From contig NZ_JAERUC010000081.1 in NCBI RefSeq assembly GCF_016745505.1, forward strand, positions 1-64,000: a stretch of 64,000 nt of DNA. The letters are read 5' to 3'. Source of the DNA: Streptomyces silvae (GTDB taxonomy: Bacteria > Actinomycetota > Actinomycetes > Streptomycetales > Streptomycetaceae). The notes below the pieces were generated by a model. It did not search any database and was not told the DNA's origin. It saw only the letters and a list, made by a program, of their open reading frames with translations. A program made the position numbers and the translations under genes. Positions 17,918-26,030 of the stretch are shown piece by piece (within the stretch, counting starts at the first letter, position 1; each line of letters opens with the position of its first letter).

Positions 17918-17999
17918 ATCCCGCCCACGATCATACGAGCCCCCCACACCCAGCGCTCTGAAATTTATCCAATAGGACTGATCACTCAGCGCGACGACC

Positions 18000-18040
18000 T
18001 CACAGAACCTGTGCCAGAACCCATTCTCATGAACGAAGCC
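18000..18040 (-). repeat. Right terminal inverted repeat of the ISL3-like element
   Basis: Reads tcacagaacctgtgccagaa and continues to gaacgaagcc. It is the inverted partner of 16091-16131 with a few mismatches. Confidence 0.8.
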
Positions 18041-18262
18041 GCCCCCGAGGCGGGTCTCTCGCACGACTACTACCTCACCCCGCGCACCCGGCACCCCAAT
18101 ACCAAGAACACGTTCCTGTTCACCAAGATCGTCTCGCGAATCCTCATCTTCCACATGGTCGAGGACCTGCTCACCCAGCCCGTCCTCGTCGTGGCCGGCG
18201 GCGAAGCCGGATCACTGTCGATGTCCACCGAACTCCACGGCCGCGCCCGCACCACCAAGAAA
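18041..18262 (+). pseudogene. C-terminal fragment of an alpha/beta-hydrolase gene
   Basis: The frame directly after the IS right end reads YYLTPRTRHPNTKNTF, then EDLLTQPVLVVAGGEAGSLS. This resembles the C-terminal part of uncharacterised alpha/beta hydrolases (COG1073 type), where the LLTQPLLVIAG-like segment precedes the catalytic Asp region. The nucleophile-bearing N-terminal part is absent, replaced by the insertion element. The expected end with the catalytic histidine is also lost after STELHGRAR. Non-functional. Confidence 0.55.
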
Positions 18263-18445
18263 TTTGGCCGCCTCAAACATCACCCCTCAGCCATGTGTGA
18301 AGATTTTGTGGCCAGTTTGTTTCTTTCTGTCGGAGTGCAGTGTCCATAAGATCAGCGAGCTGGCTCCGACCAATGGAATCTGCTCGGGTGAGTACCCCTT
18401 CCGTAATCACACGGCGGGAAAATCGATCGAGGAGATAGAATTCCT

Positions 18446-18862
18446 GTGCGCTTCAAAGCTCTGACGGTTGCTGCCGCCGCTGCGGGAGCCCTCGCGTTCA
18501 CCGCCTCCCCTGCCAGCGCTGCGGCGAACTGGCAGGAAGTGAACACGAACAGCAACTGGAATTGCCTTCCTTGCAAAACACACAGAATCTCCGCGAACAT
18601 CAAGTTCAAGCCGTGTGTCGTCACCAATGCCAACAATGACACGCAAGTTGTTCTCGTCATCCAGCACACTGGGACCGCCGCTGCGATCGTCGCCGGCGAG
18701 GTTGTGTCGAACTTCGGCAGCAACACGCTGTGCAACAGCTCGACCTTAAACCCGGGATTCACTCGCGGCTGCTTCGCACCGACAGTCAACATACCCTCGT
18801 CGGGCGGCGGGTCCGTGAACGTGCGACTGAGTGTCAACGGTACGAGCAACTGGTACGCCTGA
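18446..18862 (+). CDS. Small secreted cysteine-containing protein of unknown function
   Basis: A 138-residue precursor with GTG start; a GGAG ribosome site sits about 11 bases upstream. A Sec signal peptide (MRFKALTVAAAAAGALAFTA) ends at an ASPASA-A cleavage site. The mature part of ~112 residues has five cysteines (CLPC, KPC, TLC, GC), is rich in Asn, Thr and Ser, and is predicted beta-stranded, ending VNGTSNWYA. It resembles no family I can name; size and composition suggest an extracellular structural or binding protein. Base composition is lower in G+C than its neighbours (Asn and Lys codons), which hints at acquisition. A strong terminator follows at 18961. Confidence 0.75.
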   Translation: MRFKALTVAAAAAGALAFTASPASAAANWQEVNTNSNWNCLPCKTHRISANIKFKPCVVTNANNDTQVVLVIQHTGTAAAIVAGEVVSNFGSNTLCNSSTLNPGFTRGCFAPTVNIPSSGGGSVNVRLSVNGTSNWYA

Positions 18863-18960
18863 TTCATCGTCGCGCAGGTTAATTTTCGGCGTTTCGGATA
18901 CGGGCCCGCGCGGTAGAAAGGCACATTGCTCCGTCAACCGGTGTGGAAACAGCGCGCCAA

Positions 18961-18996
18961 CGCTCGGCTGTGAGAGTTTCACAGCCGAGCGCTTTT
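18961..18996 (+). terminator. Strong rho-independent terminator
   Basis: A perfect 13-bp stem, cgctcggctgtga / tcacagccgagcg, with a 5-base loop followed by cttttc. It lies about 100 bases downstream of the secreted-protein gene. Confidence 0.85.
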
Positions 18997-19520
18997 CGCC
19001 TTCTGGCCACTAGAGGTATTTTCTATTGGAATGAGCGACGAGGCGCCGGTGCGCCACCACTCACACGTACACCATCAAGACGTAACTCCCGAGCCGCCAA
19101 AGACACACGCGGGTCTTTCCACCGGGCTCACGGCTGTCAGCTCTCGCTGCGGGATTCGAGCATGCGATTCAGGAGATGGCCGTCGGCTCGCTGGACGTCC
19201 GGGTTTACGGTAGCCGGAATCGTTGAGAGCGAGCGGCCAGTGGAATGTGCCGGGCGGAGACGCCGGACAGGACCCGCCGGGCGGTGCTACTCCCGCTGAG
19301 GAACAGGGCCCCACGGGACATCCTGTTCACCCTGAAGTGCGTGAGTGACGACGTGGAAAGTGCGCATCAGCGGGCTTCCAGTACGTCCTGCGGGACGTAC
19401 TGGCAGGTACAGCGACACCTCCCCCACCGGCCTTCGCCGCCTTCTGAAGCAGCCCCCACGCGGACCCCACGGGGAGCGCCTGAACCACTCCCGGGACCCC
19501 CACCCCTCGCAACGGGTCGA
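18997..19520. other. Stretch without a supported gene
   Basis: Several short open frames exist on both strands, but none shows a ribosome site, a recognisable family or consistent coding bias. A near-perfect short inverted repeat (gtacgtcc...ggacgtac) occurs near 19380-19405. I see nothing else to annotate. Confidence 0.4.
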
Positions 19521-19877
19521 TCAGTCCTGCACCACGTTCGCCGCGGTCACATTTTCGATCACATGGCCGAGTTTCTTCTTCGCCCGGTTCAGGTCCTGGA
19601 TACGCGCGGCGATCCGGTCGCGTTCGATGATCAGCTGCTCCAGCATGGCAGGGGTCGCGACGCCCGTGCTCACGCACGGCAGGAGCTCGACCACAGTACG
19701 GCTGGACAGGCCCGCCGCGAAGAGATCCTGGATGAGCTGGACCCGCTCCAGGGCTTCGTCAGGATAGTCACGCTGCCCACCGGGCGTCCGCGCCGATTCC
19801 AGAAGCCGCTGCTCCTCGTAGTAACGCAAGGCCCGCACGCTGACCCCCGACCGCCTGGCAAGCTGTCCGATGCGCAT
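19521..19877 (-). CDS. MerR-family transcriptional regulator
   Basis: A 118-residue regulator. The start MRIGQLARRSGVSVRALRYY is chosen because the MerR winged helix normally begins at this Met; an in-frame start four codons upstream is less likely. The HTH (residues 1-30) and the YYEEQRLL wing are typical, followed by a dimerisation helix (RDRIAARIQDLNRAKKKL). There is one conserved Cys (LLPCV) but no second Cys for a metal site, so it probably senses a redox or organic signal. It is divergent from the oxidoreductase at 20267, whose promoter has the long spacer and palindrome expected for MerR control. A paralogue with the same arrangement lies at 27663. Confidence 0.88.
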   Translation of the reverse strand: MRIGQLARRSGVSVRALRYYEEQRLLESARTPGGQRDYPDEALERVQLIQDLFAAGLSSRTVVELLPCVSTGVATPAMLEQLIIERDRIAARIQDLNRAKKKLGHVIENVTAANVVQD

Positions 19878-19904
19878 GACGCAGGCCACTCCCTTCCCGC
19901 TCGT

Positions 19905-19935
19905 ACGTCACGTTGACGTCAGCTTCAGGTTAGCC
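19905..19935 (-). promoter_or_regulatory. Probable MerR autoregulatory site
   Basis: Just upstream of the merR start, the minus strand contains acgtcaacgt (19910-19919 on the plus strand as acgttgacgt). This is the same core as in the operator at 20183. I infer that the regulator binds its own promoter; -10/-35 elements are not clear here. Confidence 0.45.
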
Positions 19936-20178
19936 ATATCGGCCCAGGGGCGAGCCTCGGGGCTGATCCACCGCTTGGTCGCGGGTCCGAGGGCGTTCAC
20001 GGGATTCACGTACGCACCTCAGTCCTCGTGTCGTGTCGGACCGCCGAGGCCGCCCGAGGCGGGGCTCATGGTTTTCGGCCGTCACGGGTGGCGTGATCCC
20101 TCGCAGTGGCACAGGCCCCCGCGCTCACCGCCGCCTGCTCGGGAACCTCCCCCATCCGCGCCGGGCCGCAGCAGCGAC

Positions 20179-20210
20179 TTGCACCTCACGTCAACGTCAG
20201 GTTCTAGAGT
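20179..20210 (+). promoter_or_regulatory. MerR-type promoter and operator for the oxidoreductase gene
   Basis: A -35-like TTGCAC (20179-20184) and a -10-like TAGAGT (20205-20210) are separated by 20 bases, the overlong spacer that MerR proteins act on. The spacer holds a near-perfect palindrome, acctcacgtcaacgtcaggt (20183-20202). A second site of identical geometry lies at 28143. Confidence 0.65.
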
Positions 20211-20266
20211 GACGAGCGTCGGACGAACACGCCGTTCCGGCCCGTCTCGAAGTAAGGCAGACCACT

Positions 20267-21172
20267 ATGCGCGCAGCCCGGTTCCACGAATACGGCAAAG
20301 CGGAGACCCTGGTGATCGAACAAGCGCCCGACCCCCACCCGGGACCCGGTGAGATCCGTATCCGCGTCGCGGCGGCCGGCGTCAACCCCATCGACTGGAA
20401 GCTACGCGCCGGTGCCCTGCACCAGCTCATTCCTCTGGAGCTTCCCGCCATCCCCGGGCGCGACGGCGCCGGCGTGGTCGACGAGATCGGCGACGGGGTG
20501 CACGGGGTGAGCATCGGCGACCGCGTCTTCGGACTGGGCGGGGTCACCGGGGCGACCGCGGAACTGCTCATCCTCTCCGCCTGGGCGCACACCCCCGCCA
20601 CATGGAGCGACGAGCAGGCAGCCGGCGCCGGACTCGCGTCCGTGACCGCGATGGGTGGACTGAACGCGCTCGGGTCCCTCGCGGGGCGCACCCTTCTCGT
20701 CGAGGGCGCGGCCGGAGGCGTGGGCAGCGCGGCGGTCGAGATCGCGGTAGCACAAGGTGCCACCGTGATCGGGACAGCCAGCGAACGCAACCACGGGTTC
20801 CTCACCGCACTCGGCGCCGTTCCCACCACCTACGGCCCCGGCCTCGCGCAGCGCCTCGCCACCCTCGCACCGCGCGGCGTCGACATCGTGCTCGACACCG
20901 CCGCCTCCGGATCCCTGGACGACCTCGTCTCGATCACAGGTGACCCGAAGCGCGTGGCGACGGTCGCCGACCATGCGGGCGGACAGCGCCTGGGCACGCA
21001 TGTGGTCAATGCGGAGAACGATTCCGCTCTTCTGTCCGCAGCGGCGGAACTCGGCGCGCAAGGCCGCTACACACCCCGAATCGAACAGACCTACCCCCTG
21101 GAGCGGATCTCCGACGCCCACGCGCACGCCGAGCGCGGACGCACCCGAGGAAAGATCGTGGTCTGCGTCTGA
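20267..21172 (+). CDS. NADPH-dependent quinone oxidoreductase-type protein (zinc-independent MDR)
   Basis: A 301-residue medium-chain reductase. The GroES-like N-terminus includes GEIRIRVAAAGVNPIDWKLR and PGRDGAGVVDEIG. The Rossmann part begins with the VEGAAGGVGSAAVEIA NADPH loop near residues 143-158. Catalytic and structural zinc cysteines are absent, placing it with quinone oxidoreductases that reduce quinones or enones. Divergent from the MerR gene and preceded by a MerR-type promoter, so it is probably induced by an electrophile or similar stress. A related enzyme is encoded at 35910. Confidence 0.88.
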   Translation: MRAARFHEYGKAETLVIEQAPDPHPGPGEIRIRVAAAGVNPIDWKLRAGALHQLIPLELPAIPGRDGAGVVDEIGDGVHGVSIGDRVFGLGGVTGATAELLILSAWAHTPATWSDEQAAGAGLASVTAMGGLNALGSLAGRTLLVEGAAGGVGSAAVEIAVAQGATVIGTASERNHGFLTALGAVPTTYGPGLAQRLATLAPRGVDIVLDTAASGSLDDLVSITGDPKRVATVADHAGGQRLGTHVVNAENDSALLSAAAELGAQGRYTPRIEQTYPLERISDAHAHAERGRTRGKIVVCV

Positions 21173-21415
21173 ACAAGCCCGCGCCCCAGGCCCTCACTTC
21201 TGCCGCGGGCCGTGGGACTTCTCGGCTGCGGGCGGGGAACCTCTTTCCCCGCCCGCACGGCCGGCTGCTGCTCTCGGCTGTCCATACGGATCCGGCCATA
21301 TCCCAGCGCGGATGCAGAACTTCCGTGGAACCGAGGTCAGCGCAGCCGACGCACCACTAGATTTTTCTGATCGGCCCGGCGGTGCAGCACGTGCCGGTCG
21401 CTCAGAGGAGGTCGG

Positions 21416-21913
21416 ATGCTTTCGGGGGCCGAGGGCGCGCTGTACGGTGCCGGCGGCGGGCTGGTGGTCGAGGCCGTCGTGACCTTCGGGCGGCTGCACG
21501 CGTGGCAGCAGGCGCGGCACGCGTCGCGGGTGGCCGGCGATGCGCTTCCGAAGCTCGGCGCGTACATCGATCCGCCTGCTGATTCACTCGCGGCGCTGTT
21601 CCGGGTGGTGCTGGGCTGCGCCGCAGGCTGGTTGCTCCACGGTGAGTTGGGCGGGATGCTCGCGGCGGTTGCTGTGGGGGCTTCCGCGCCTGCGGTGCTG
21701 GCGCAGATGGGCAGTGCCACGACGGTCGCCGAGGCGCTGCAGTGGGGTCCCACGCCCGGTACGGCTGCGGAAGCCGCGGGGCCAGTGGTGCCCAACCCGG
21801 CGGCCCCGCCCTCTGGTTCGGCTGCCCCGGGTGCACCGGGGGCAGCCGCAGCTCCAGCCGCTCCTTCCGGCCAGGCGTCCCCCTCTCCTGCATCCGGGGA
21901 GGCCATCCCGTGA
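21416..21913 (+). CDS. Small membrane protein, first gene of the Lon-WD40 operon
   Basis: A 165-residue protein with a gaggagg ribosome site. The N-terminus (GALYGAGGGLVVEAVVTFGRL) and the region 59-100 (LFRVVLGCAAGWLLHGELGG then MLAAVAVGASAPAVL) are hydrophobic and could form two to three membrane segments. The last 55 residues are an Ala/Pro/Gly/Ser-rich tail. Its stop overlaps the next start (GTGA), so it is co-translated with the following gene. I do not recognise the family. Context suggests a membrane anchor or assembly partner for the large protein at 22608. Confidence 0.7.
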   Translation: MLSGAEGALYGAGGGLVVEAVVTFGRLHAWQQARHASRVAGDALPKLGAYIDPPADSLAALFRVVLGCAAGWLLHGELGGMLAAVAVGASAPAVLAQMGSATTVAEALQWGPTPGTAAEAAGPVVPNPAAPPSGSAAPGAPGAAAAPAAPSGQASPSPASGEAIP

Positions 21914-22611
21914 CGCGCGGATCGGTCGTACGGCGCTCCTGGTCGTCCTTCTCCTCGGGCCGTCGTGCTGCTCCCCCGGCCGCGAGGGAGCGTGGCCGCG
22001 CCGGATACGCGCTGTGGCAGCGGGCCTGGGCGTCGTTCGCCGGAATCGATCTGCCCCCACGCCTCGGACATGCGCCTGGCACGGCTACCGGCTCCACGCC
22101 CGAGCCGCGCCCACAGGTGCTCCCTGCCTCCGGGGGCTGGTTCGTCCTGCCCTCGCTTCCTTCGGCCGGCGCGCTGACCGCTTCCGGAAGCGACACGGCG
22201 GTCCTGGAGGTGTCCTCCCCCGACCGCCGAGCAGTGTTCGTCCTGCGCCGCGTGGACGAGCGAACCGCAGAGTACGGTCTTGAGCTCGTCCTGCGAGATG
22301 TCGCCGACCAGCCGGAGCTGGCCACGGTCAGGTATACCCGGCCGGATGGTGAACAGCGCACTCTTCTCATCCCGGTGGCCCCTTCCCCGGTGGGCCCCAC
22401 AGCCTCCTTCGTCCGCCTCGAAGGCTTCGCAGCCGGTTCGGCCTGGCAGGCCGCCGGCCCGGCAGCGGTTCCCGAGAACCCCGACTGGCCCTCGGCAACG
22501 CTGGCCGACTCCGTCCGTGCCGCGTACAACGAGGCGACCCGTGAGGCTTGGCGTCAGGTCGGCGAACGTACCGGCCGGGCGATACGCGAGACCATCGACG
22601 GGGCGCTGTGA
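21910..22611 (+). CDS. Unrecognised protein in the Lon-WD40 operon (233 aa)
   Basis: The GTG start overlaps the upstream stop by four bases (GTGA). In-frame upstream starts would overlap the previous gene extensively and were rejected. The first ~45 residues are Arg/Ser/Ala-rich. The centre is predicted beta-rich (WFVLPSLPSAGALTASGSDT, RAVFVLRRVDERTAEYGLEL). The C-terminus is an amphipathic helix (AYNEATREAWRQVGERTGRA). No signal peptide or known domain is visible. The stop overlaps the next start (GTGA again), so four consecutive genes are translationally linked. Function unknown; probably part of a complex with its neighbours. Confidence 0.65.
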   Translation: MTRGSVVRRSWSSFSSGRRAAPPAARERGRAGYALWQRAWASFAGIDLPPRLGHAPGTATGSTPEPRPQVLPASGGWFVLPSLPSAGALTASGSDTAVLEVSSPDRRAVFVLRRVDERTAEYGLELVLRDVADQPELATVRYTRPDGEQRTLLIPVAPSPVGPTASFVRLEGFAAGSAWQAAGPAAVPENPDWPSATLADSVRAAYNEATREAWRQVGERTGRAIRETIDGAL

Positions 22612-25600
22612 CAGAGACGGCGAGCACGCACCGCACGGCTCTGGACTCCGTCCTCCGTGAGTCCACCCCGCAGGGGGCGGTCCACGAGCTGCTGGGTGAG
22701 CGGCGGTTGTGGTGGGAGTCCTGCAGTGAGGCCGCCCGTGCCGACCCCGCCTGGCTGGCCGAGGGACCCGCTGAGGCTCTGGCGGACTGGATCGACGCCA
22801 ATGCCCCGGACCGCGAGCCCCTCGCCCTCACGCCCGCCCGGCACGCATTCGTTCTGGCCCGTGCCCTGGCCTCGCCGACCGGCCATGACGAGGCGCTGGT
22901 CTCCGTACGCACCATGTGGGCCGGCTCCGGCCTGGTGTCGGTGAACGCCGCGCCCGGCCCCGTGCAACCGTCCGGCCGTGGCCTGGACGCCGTGCCGGAA
23001 GCAGCTGCCGCTCGCCTCGAGGCCGTACTGGAGCGCATCCCGCACCTGCCCGGGGAGACGGCCCCCGCGCCCGACAGCATGCTGGTGGCCACGGTCCTGC
23101 TGATGGCGGGCTGCCGGACGGGGCGACGGGTCCAGCTCCCGGTGGTGTTCGGCGGGACGGAGCGTTCCGGCGAGGAGGGTGCCACTGGCGTGCTGGAGCT
23201 CTGCGAGTTCCCCGCCGGGCCCCCGGGTCTCTACCCCGATCCGCGGTACATGACCGGACTGCGAAGCTCGGACGGGCAGTTCGCGTCCGCGTTGGGGCGG
23301 GCGTGGGCGGTGGCCGGCCGCGGTCCGGGGGCGCGATGTGTGCTGTGGCGGCTGGTGTTCGCCGACCGGTCCCCCACCCGTATCGAAGGGCCTTCGCTGG
23401 GTGTCGCGTTCGCTTTGGGCCTGCGGGAACTTCTGCGTTATCCGCAGCGGCGTCGGCCCAGCGCCGCGTGGCTGCGCGGCGTGTTCCACGGGCTGCGTCC
23501 TCGTACGGCGGTGACCGGGGCTCTGGGCCACGGTGAGCGTCTGGACAGCGTCAGCGGCATGCAGGGCAAGCTGCTGGCGGCCCACCGTAAAGGGCTGCGC
23601 TTGGTGGCGCCCGCGGCGAACCGGCCCGACGTGGCACACGCGCCCGAGCCGGCGGACGTGTTGTTCGCCGAGACGCTCCGCCAGGCCGACCGTTACGCCC
23701 GCCGGTTCCGTACCGGCCGTCTGGTCACCGTGGTGGCGATGGTCCTGGCGGTGGTGGCGTCCGGGGTGGTGGTCCAGTACCGGGAGGCCACGGCACGGGA
23801 GCGCATGGCACAGGCGCACAGGCTGGCGGAGGTCTCGGCGGATCTGCTGTCCACGGATGTCACGCTGGCTGGGCTGTTCGCCGAGCAGGCGTACCGGCAG
23901 CATGCCGATCCGCAGACCCGGAAGGCGCTGTTCCGGGCAGTGACCGAGAGCCCGCATCTGGCCGGCTCGGTCCGGGCCGCCGGTACGGTCTCGGTGGTGG
24001 CGGCTTCGCAGAGCGGGGAGCGGGCGCTCACCGGGACCCGCAGCGGTGATGTGGAGGTGTGGGGCCTGAAGGGCGGCAGGTTCACCGGACATCACCAGAG
24101 CGTCGGCCGCCTGCCCGGCTCGGTGGAGACGGTGGCTTCCGATGCCGACGGCCGCGTCGTGGCTGCCTCCGACGACCGTACGGTCAGTGTCTGGAACGCC
24201 GGGCAGCACGGTGCCGCACCCCGTCTGCCCGAGGGGCAGGCACCTGCGGCTGTCGCGGTCTCACCGTCGGGCCGTTTCATCGCGGTCGCCACCGAGTCGC
24301 CGAGGTTCGACGTCCCCGGCGCTCTCTCGGTGCTGGACCGGGACTCCGGCCGCACCGAACAGCTGAAGCTCGCTGACCTGTCCTTGGGTCCCAGCGCCCT
24401 CGCCTTCGACGGAGACGAGGAGTTGGTGGTCGCCGAGTTCGGATACGGCGGTTGGAACCGTGTCTCCGTGCCGCGGCTCAAGCCCACAGCCGGCAGCACC
24501 ATCGGCTTCGGCGTACACAACTCGGCCTCCGCGCTCGCCCCTGACGGCGGCTATCTCACCTACAGCAACAAGGGCTCCCCGCTGCCGGTCTGGCCTTCCC
24601 AGGGCAAGCCGGAGGTCGACAAGCCGGAACGGGTCGCGGACACCGAGCCGGGACTGCCCTCGGCGCTCGCGGTCAGCCGGGGCGGTACGCATGTGGCGTT
24701 GGCGATCGGCTCCACGCTGCGGGTGAGCCGGACGCACAAGCCGGCCGGGAAGGGCTCCGGGCCGCTGACGCTGTCGGGTGCCGGATCGGTGCCGGCGAAT
24801 GCGGTCACCTTTCTCGGCTCGGGCGGCGACCGGCTCTTGTCGGCTTCCTCGGATCTGCTGAGCCTGTGGGACCTGAGGCAGCACACCCGGATCGCCTGGG
24901 AGGACAAGATCGACGTCCCCGGCTGCGGTCTGAGCTGTGTGGCGCCGCAGGTGGTGGTGGCTCCGGACGGGCAGGACGCGGCGGTCGTCGACGGTTCGGG
25001 CAACAAGCTGGCGCTGGCGCGGCTCGGCCCGCCAGGAACCGAGCAGCGGGGCTACGAGGGCACGATGCGGATCCCCGGGTTCTCGACGCTGCTGTGGCGG
25101 CCGGACAGCAGGCGGCTGATCGTGCTGGCGCCGGACGGCAGCGCCCAGAGCCTCGAGCGGGGCAAGACGTGGAGGCCGGCCGGCTCCTGGCCGGCGGTAC
25201 CGAATCCGCTGGGACTGTCCGATCCGCCGGCCGTGGCGCGGTACCTGCCCGACGGCCGGACGGTAGCCGAGGTGCACATGTCCGGTGCCGTCTGGTTCCG
25301 GGACGCGGCGTCGGGGAAGCCGCTACGGAAAGTGAAGGGGCCGCGGTCGATGTCGCCGACTGCCGACGGCTACCGGCAGCCGTCGTTCACCCAGGTGGCA
25401 CTGGACGAACGAGGCGCGTACGCGGCGATTCTGGAACGGGAACCGGATACCACTTCCTCCGGTGCGCCTCTCCTGCACGTGATCAGCACGGATTCCGGCC
25501 GTATCCGCACTACCCCGGCGGTCGATACCCGTGGCATCGCCTACAGCGGCGACCACCTGTTGATCCAGCAGGGCAACGGTGCCATCAAGGTGCTGTCCGC

Positions 25601-26030
25601 CTCCGGTGCCCGACAGCTGGACACGGCGGAGGGCGTGGACGACCCTGCGGTGGGACCGGTGACCGACGGCAGGCTGTTGGCAGGGACCACCGTCGAGGAC
25701 CAGGCCGTCCGCCTGCTCGACCTCGCGTCGCAGACCGGCCTCGGCACCCTCCCTCTGCCCGAGCACAACTTCGAGAACTCCACCGGGCTCGCCCTCACCC
25801 CGGACGGCACGGGGCTCGTCACCGCAACCGAGGCCGATTACTCCGAGACCGACTCCCCCTCACCGGACGGCCCAACAACCGACGAACTCGGAACGCTCAT
25901 CCAATGGAGGCTCGATCCGCGTGACTGGATCAGCGCGGTCTGCTCCACTGCCGGCCGTGAACTACGGCCCCGCGACTGGGAGCAGCACATGGATTCGCCG
26001 GCGCCGTCGTCGCTGCGCTGTGGGAAGTAG
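22608..26030 (+). CDS. Membrane protein fusing a Lon (S16)-like protease domain to a WD40-type propeller
   Basis: 1,140 residues from a GTG overlapping the previous stop. Residues ~1-240 are of unknown type. Residues ~250-360 match the Lon proteolytic core: IEGPSLGVAFALGL carries the GPSxG serine (Ser263), and TAVTGALGHGERLDSVSGMQ then GKLLAAHRKGLRLVAP supplies the dyad lysine (Lys321) in the KLLAAHR context. No AAA+ ATPase is present. One membrane span follows (about 372-392), then a short helical linker and ~700 residues of beta-propeller repeats (e.g. ALTGTRSGDVEVWGL, RVVAASDDRTVSVWNAG). I infer a membrane-tethered, probably ATP-independent protease with a sensor or scaffold propeller, perhaps outward-facing. 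The physiological target is unknown. Confidence 0.75.
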   Translation: MTETASTHRTALDSVLRESTPQGAVHELLGERRLWWESCSEAARADPAWLAEGPAEALADWIDANAPDREPLALTPARHAFVLARALASPTGHDEALVSVRTMWAGSGLVSVNAAPGPVQPSGRGLDAVPEAAAARLEAVLERIPHLPGETAPAPDSMLVATVLLMAGCRTGRRVQLPVVFGGTERSGEEGATGVLELCEFPAGPPGLYPDPRYMTGLRSSDGQFASALGRAWAVAGRGPGARCVLWRLVFADRSPTRIEGPSLGVAFALGLRELLRYPQRRRPSAAWLRGVFHGLRPRTAVTGALGHGERLDSVSGMQGKLLAAHRKGLRLVAPAANRPDVAHAPEPADVLFAETLRQADRYARRFRTGRLVTVVAMVLAVVASGVVVQYREATARERMAQAHRLAEVSADLLSTDVTLAGLFAEQAYRQHADPQTRKALFRAVTESPHLAGSVRAAGTVSVVAASQSGERALTGTRSGDVEVWGLKGGRFTGHHQSVGRLPGSVETVASDADGRVVAASDDRTVSVWNAGQHGAAPRLPEGQAPAAVAVSPSGRFIAVATESPRFDVPGALSVLDRDSGRTEQLKLADLSLGPSALAFDGDEELVVAEFGYGGWNRVSVPRLKPTAGSTIGFGVHNSASALAPDGGYLTYSNKGSPLPVWPSQGKPEVDKPERVADTEPGLPSALAVSRGGTHVALAIGSTLRVSRTHKPAGKGSGPLTLSGAGSVPANAVTFLGSGGDRLLSASSDLLSLWDLRQHTRIAWEDKIDVPGCGLSCVAPQVVVAPDGQDAAVVDGSGNKLALARLGPPGTEQRGYEGTMRIPGFSTLLWRPDSRRLIVLAPDGSAQSLERGKTWRPAGSWPAVPNPLGLSDPPAVARYLPDGRTVAEVHMSGAVWFRDAASGKPLRKVKGPRSMSPTADGYRQPSFTQVALDERGAYAAILEREPDTTSSGAPLLHVISTDSGRIRTTPAVDTRGIAYSGDHLLIQQGNGAIKVLSASGARQLDTAEGVDDPAVGPVTDGRLLAGTTVEDQAVRLLDLASQTGLGTLPLPEHNFENSTGLALTPDGTGLVTATEADYSETDSPSPDGPTTDELGTLIQWRLDPRDWISAVCSTAGRELRPRDWEQHMDSPAPSSLRCGK

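Larger units (their letters stand above)
16091..18040 (+). mobile_element. Complete ISL3-family insertion sequence with passenger tRNA-like sequence
   Basis: The ends are imperfect inverted repeats of about 41 bases (16091-16131 and 18000-18040), with core ccagaaccc / gggttctgg and outer ends ggctt / aagcc. Inside are one intact transposase gene (16224-17831) and, between its stop and the right terminus, a tRNA-like sequence. Flanking octamers (acccggtt on the left, gcccccga on the right) do not match, so no target duplication is preserved. Left and right flanks also belong to different broken genes. The copy may therefore be the product of recombination or of a deletion after insertion. Confidence 0.8.

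Noticed and set aside
16083-18048. An 8-bp target-site duplication around the intact IS
   Set aside because: The flanking octamers acccggtt and gcccccga do not match, even when the ends are shifted by a few bases.
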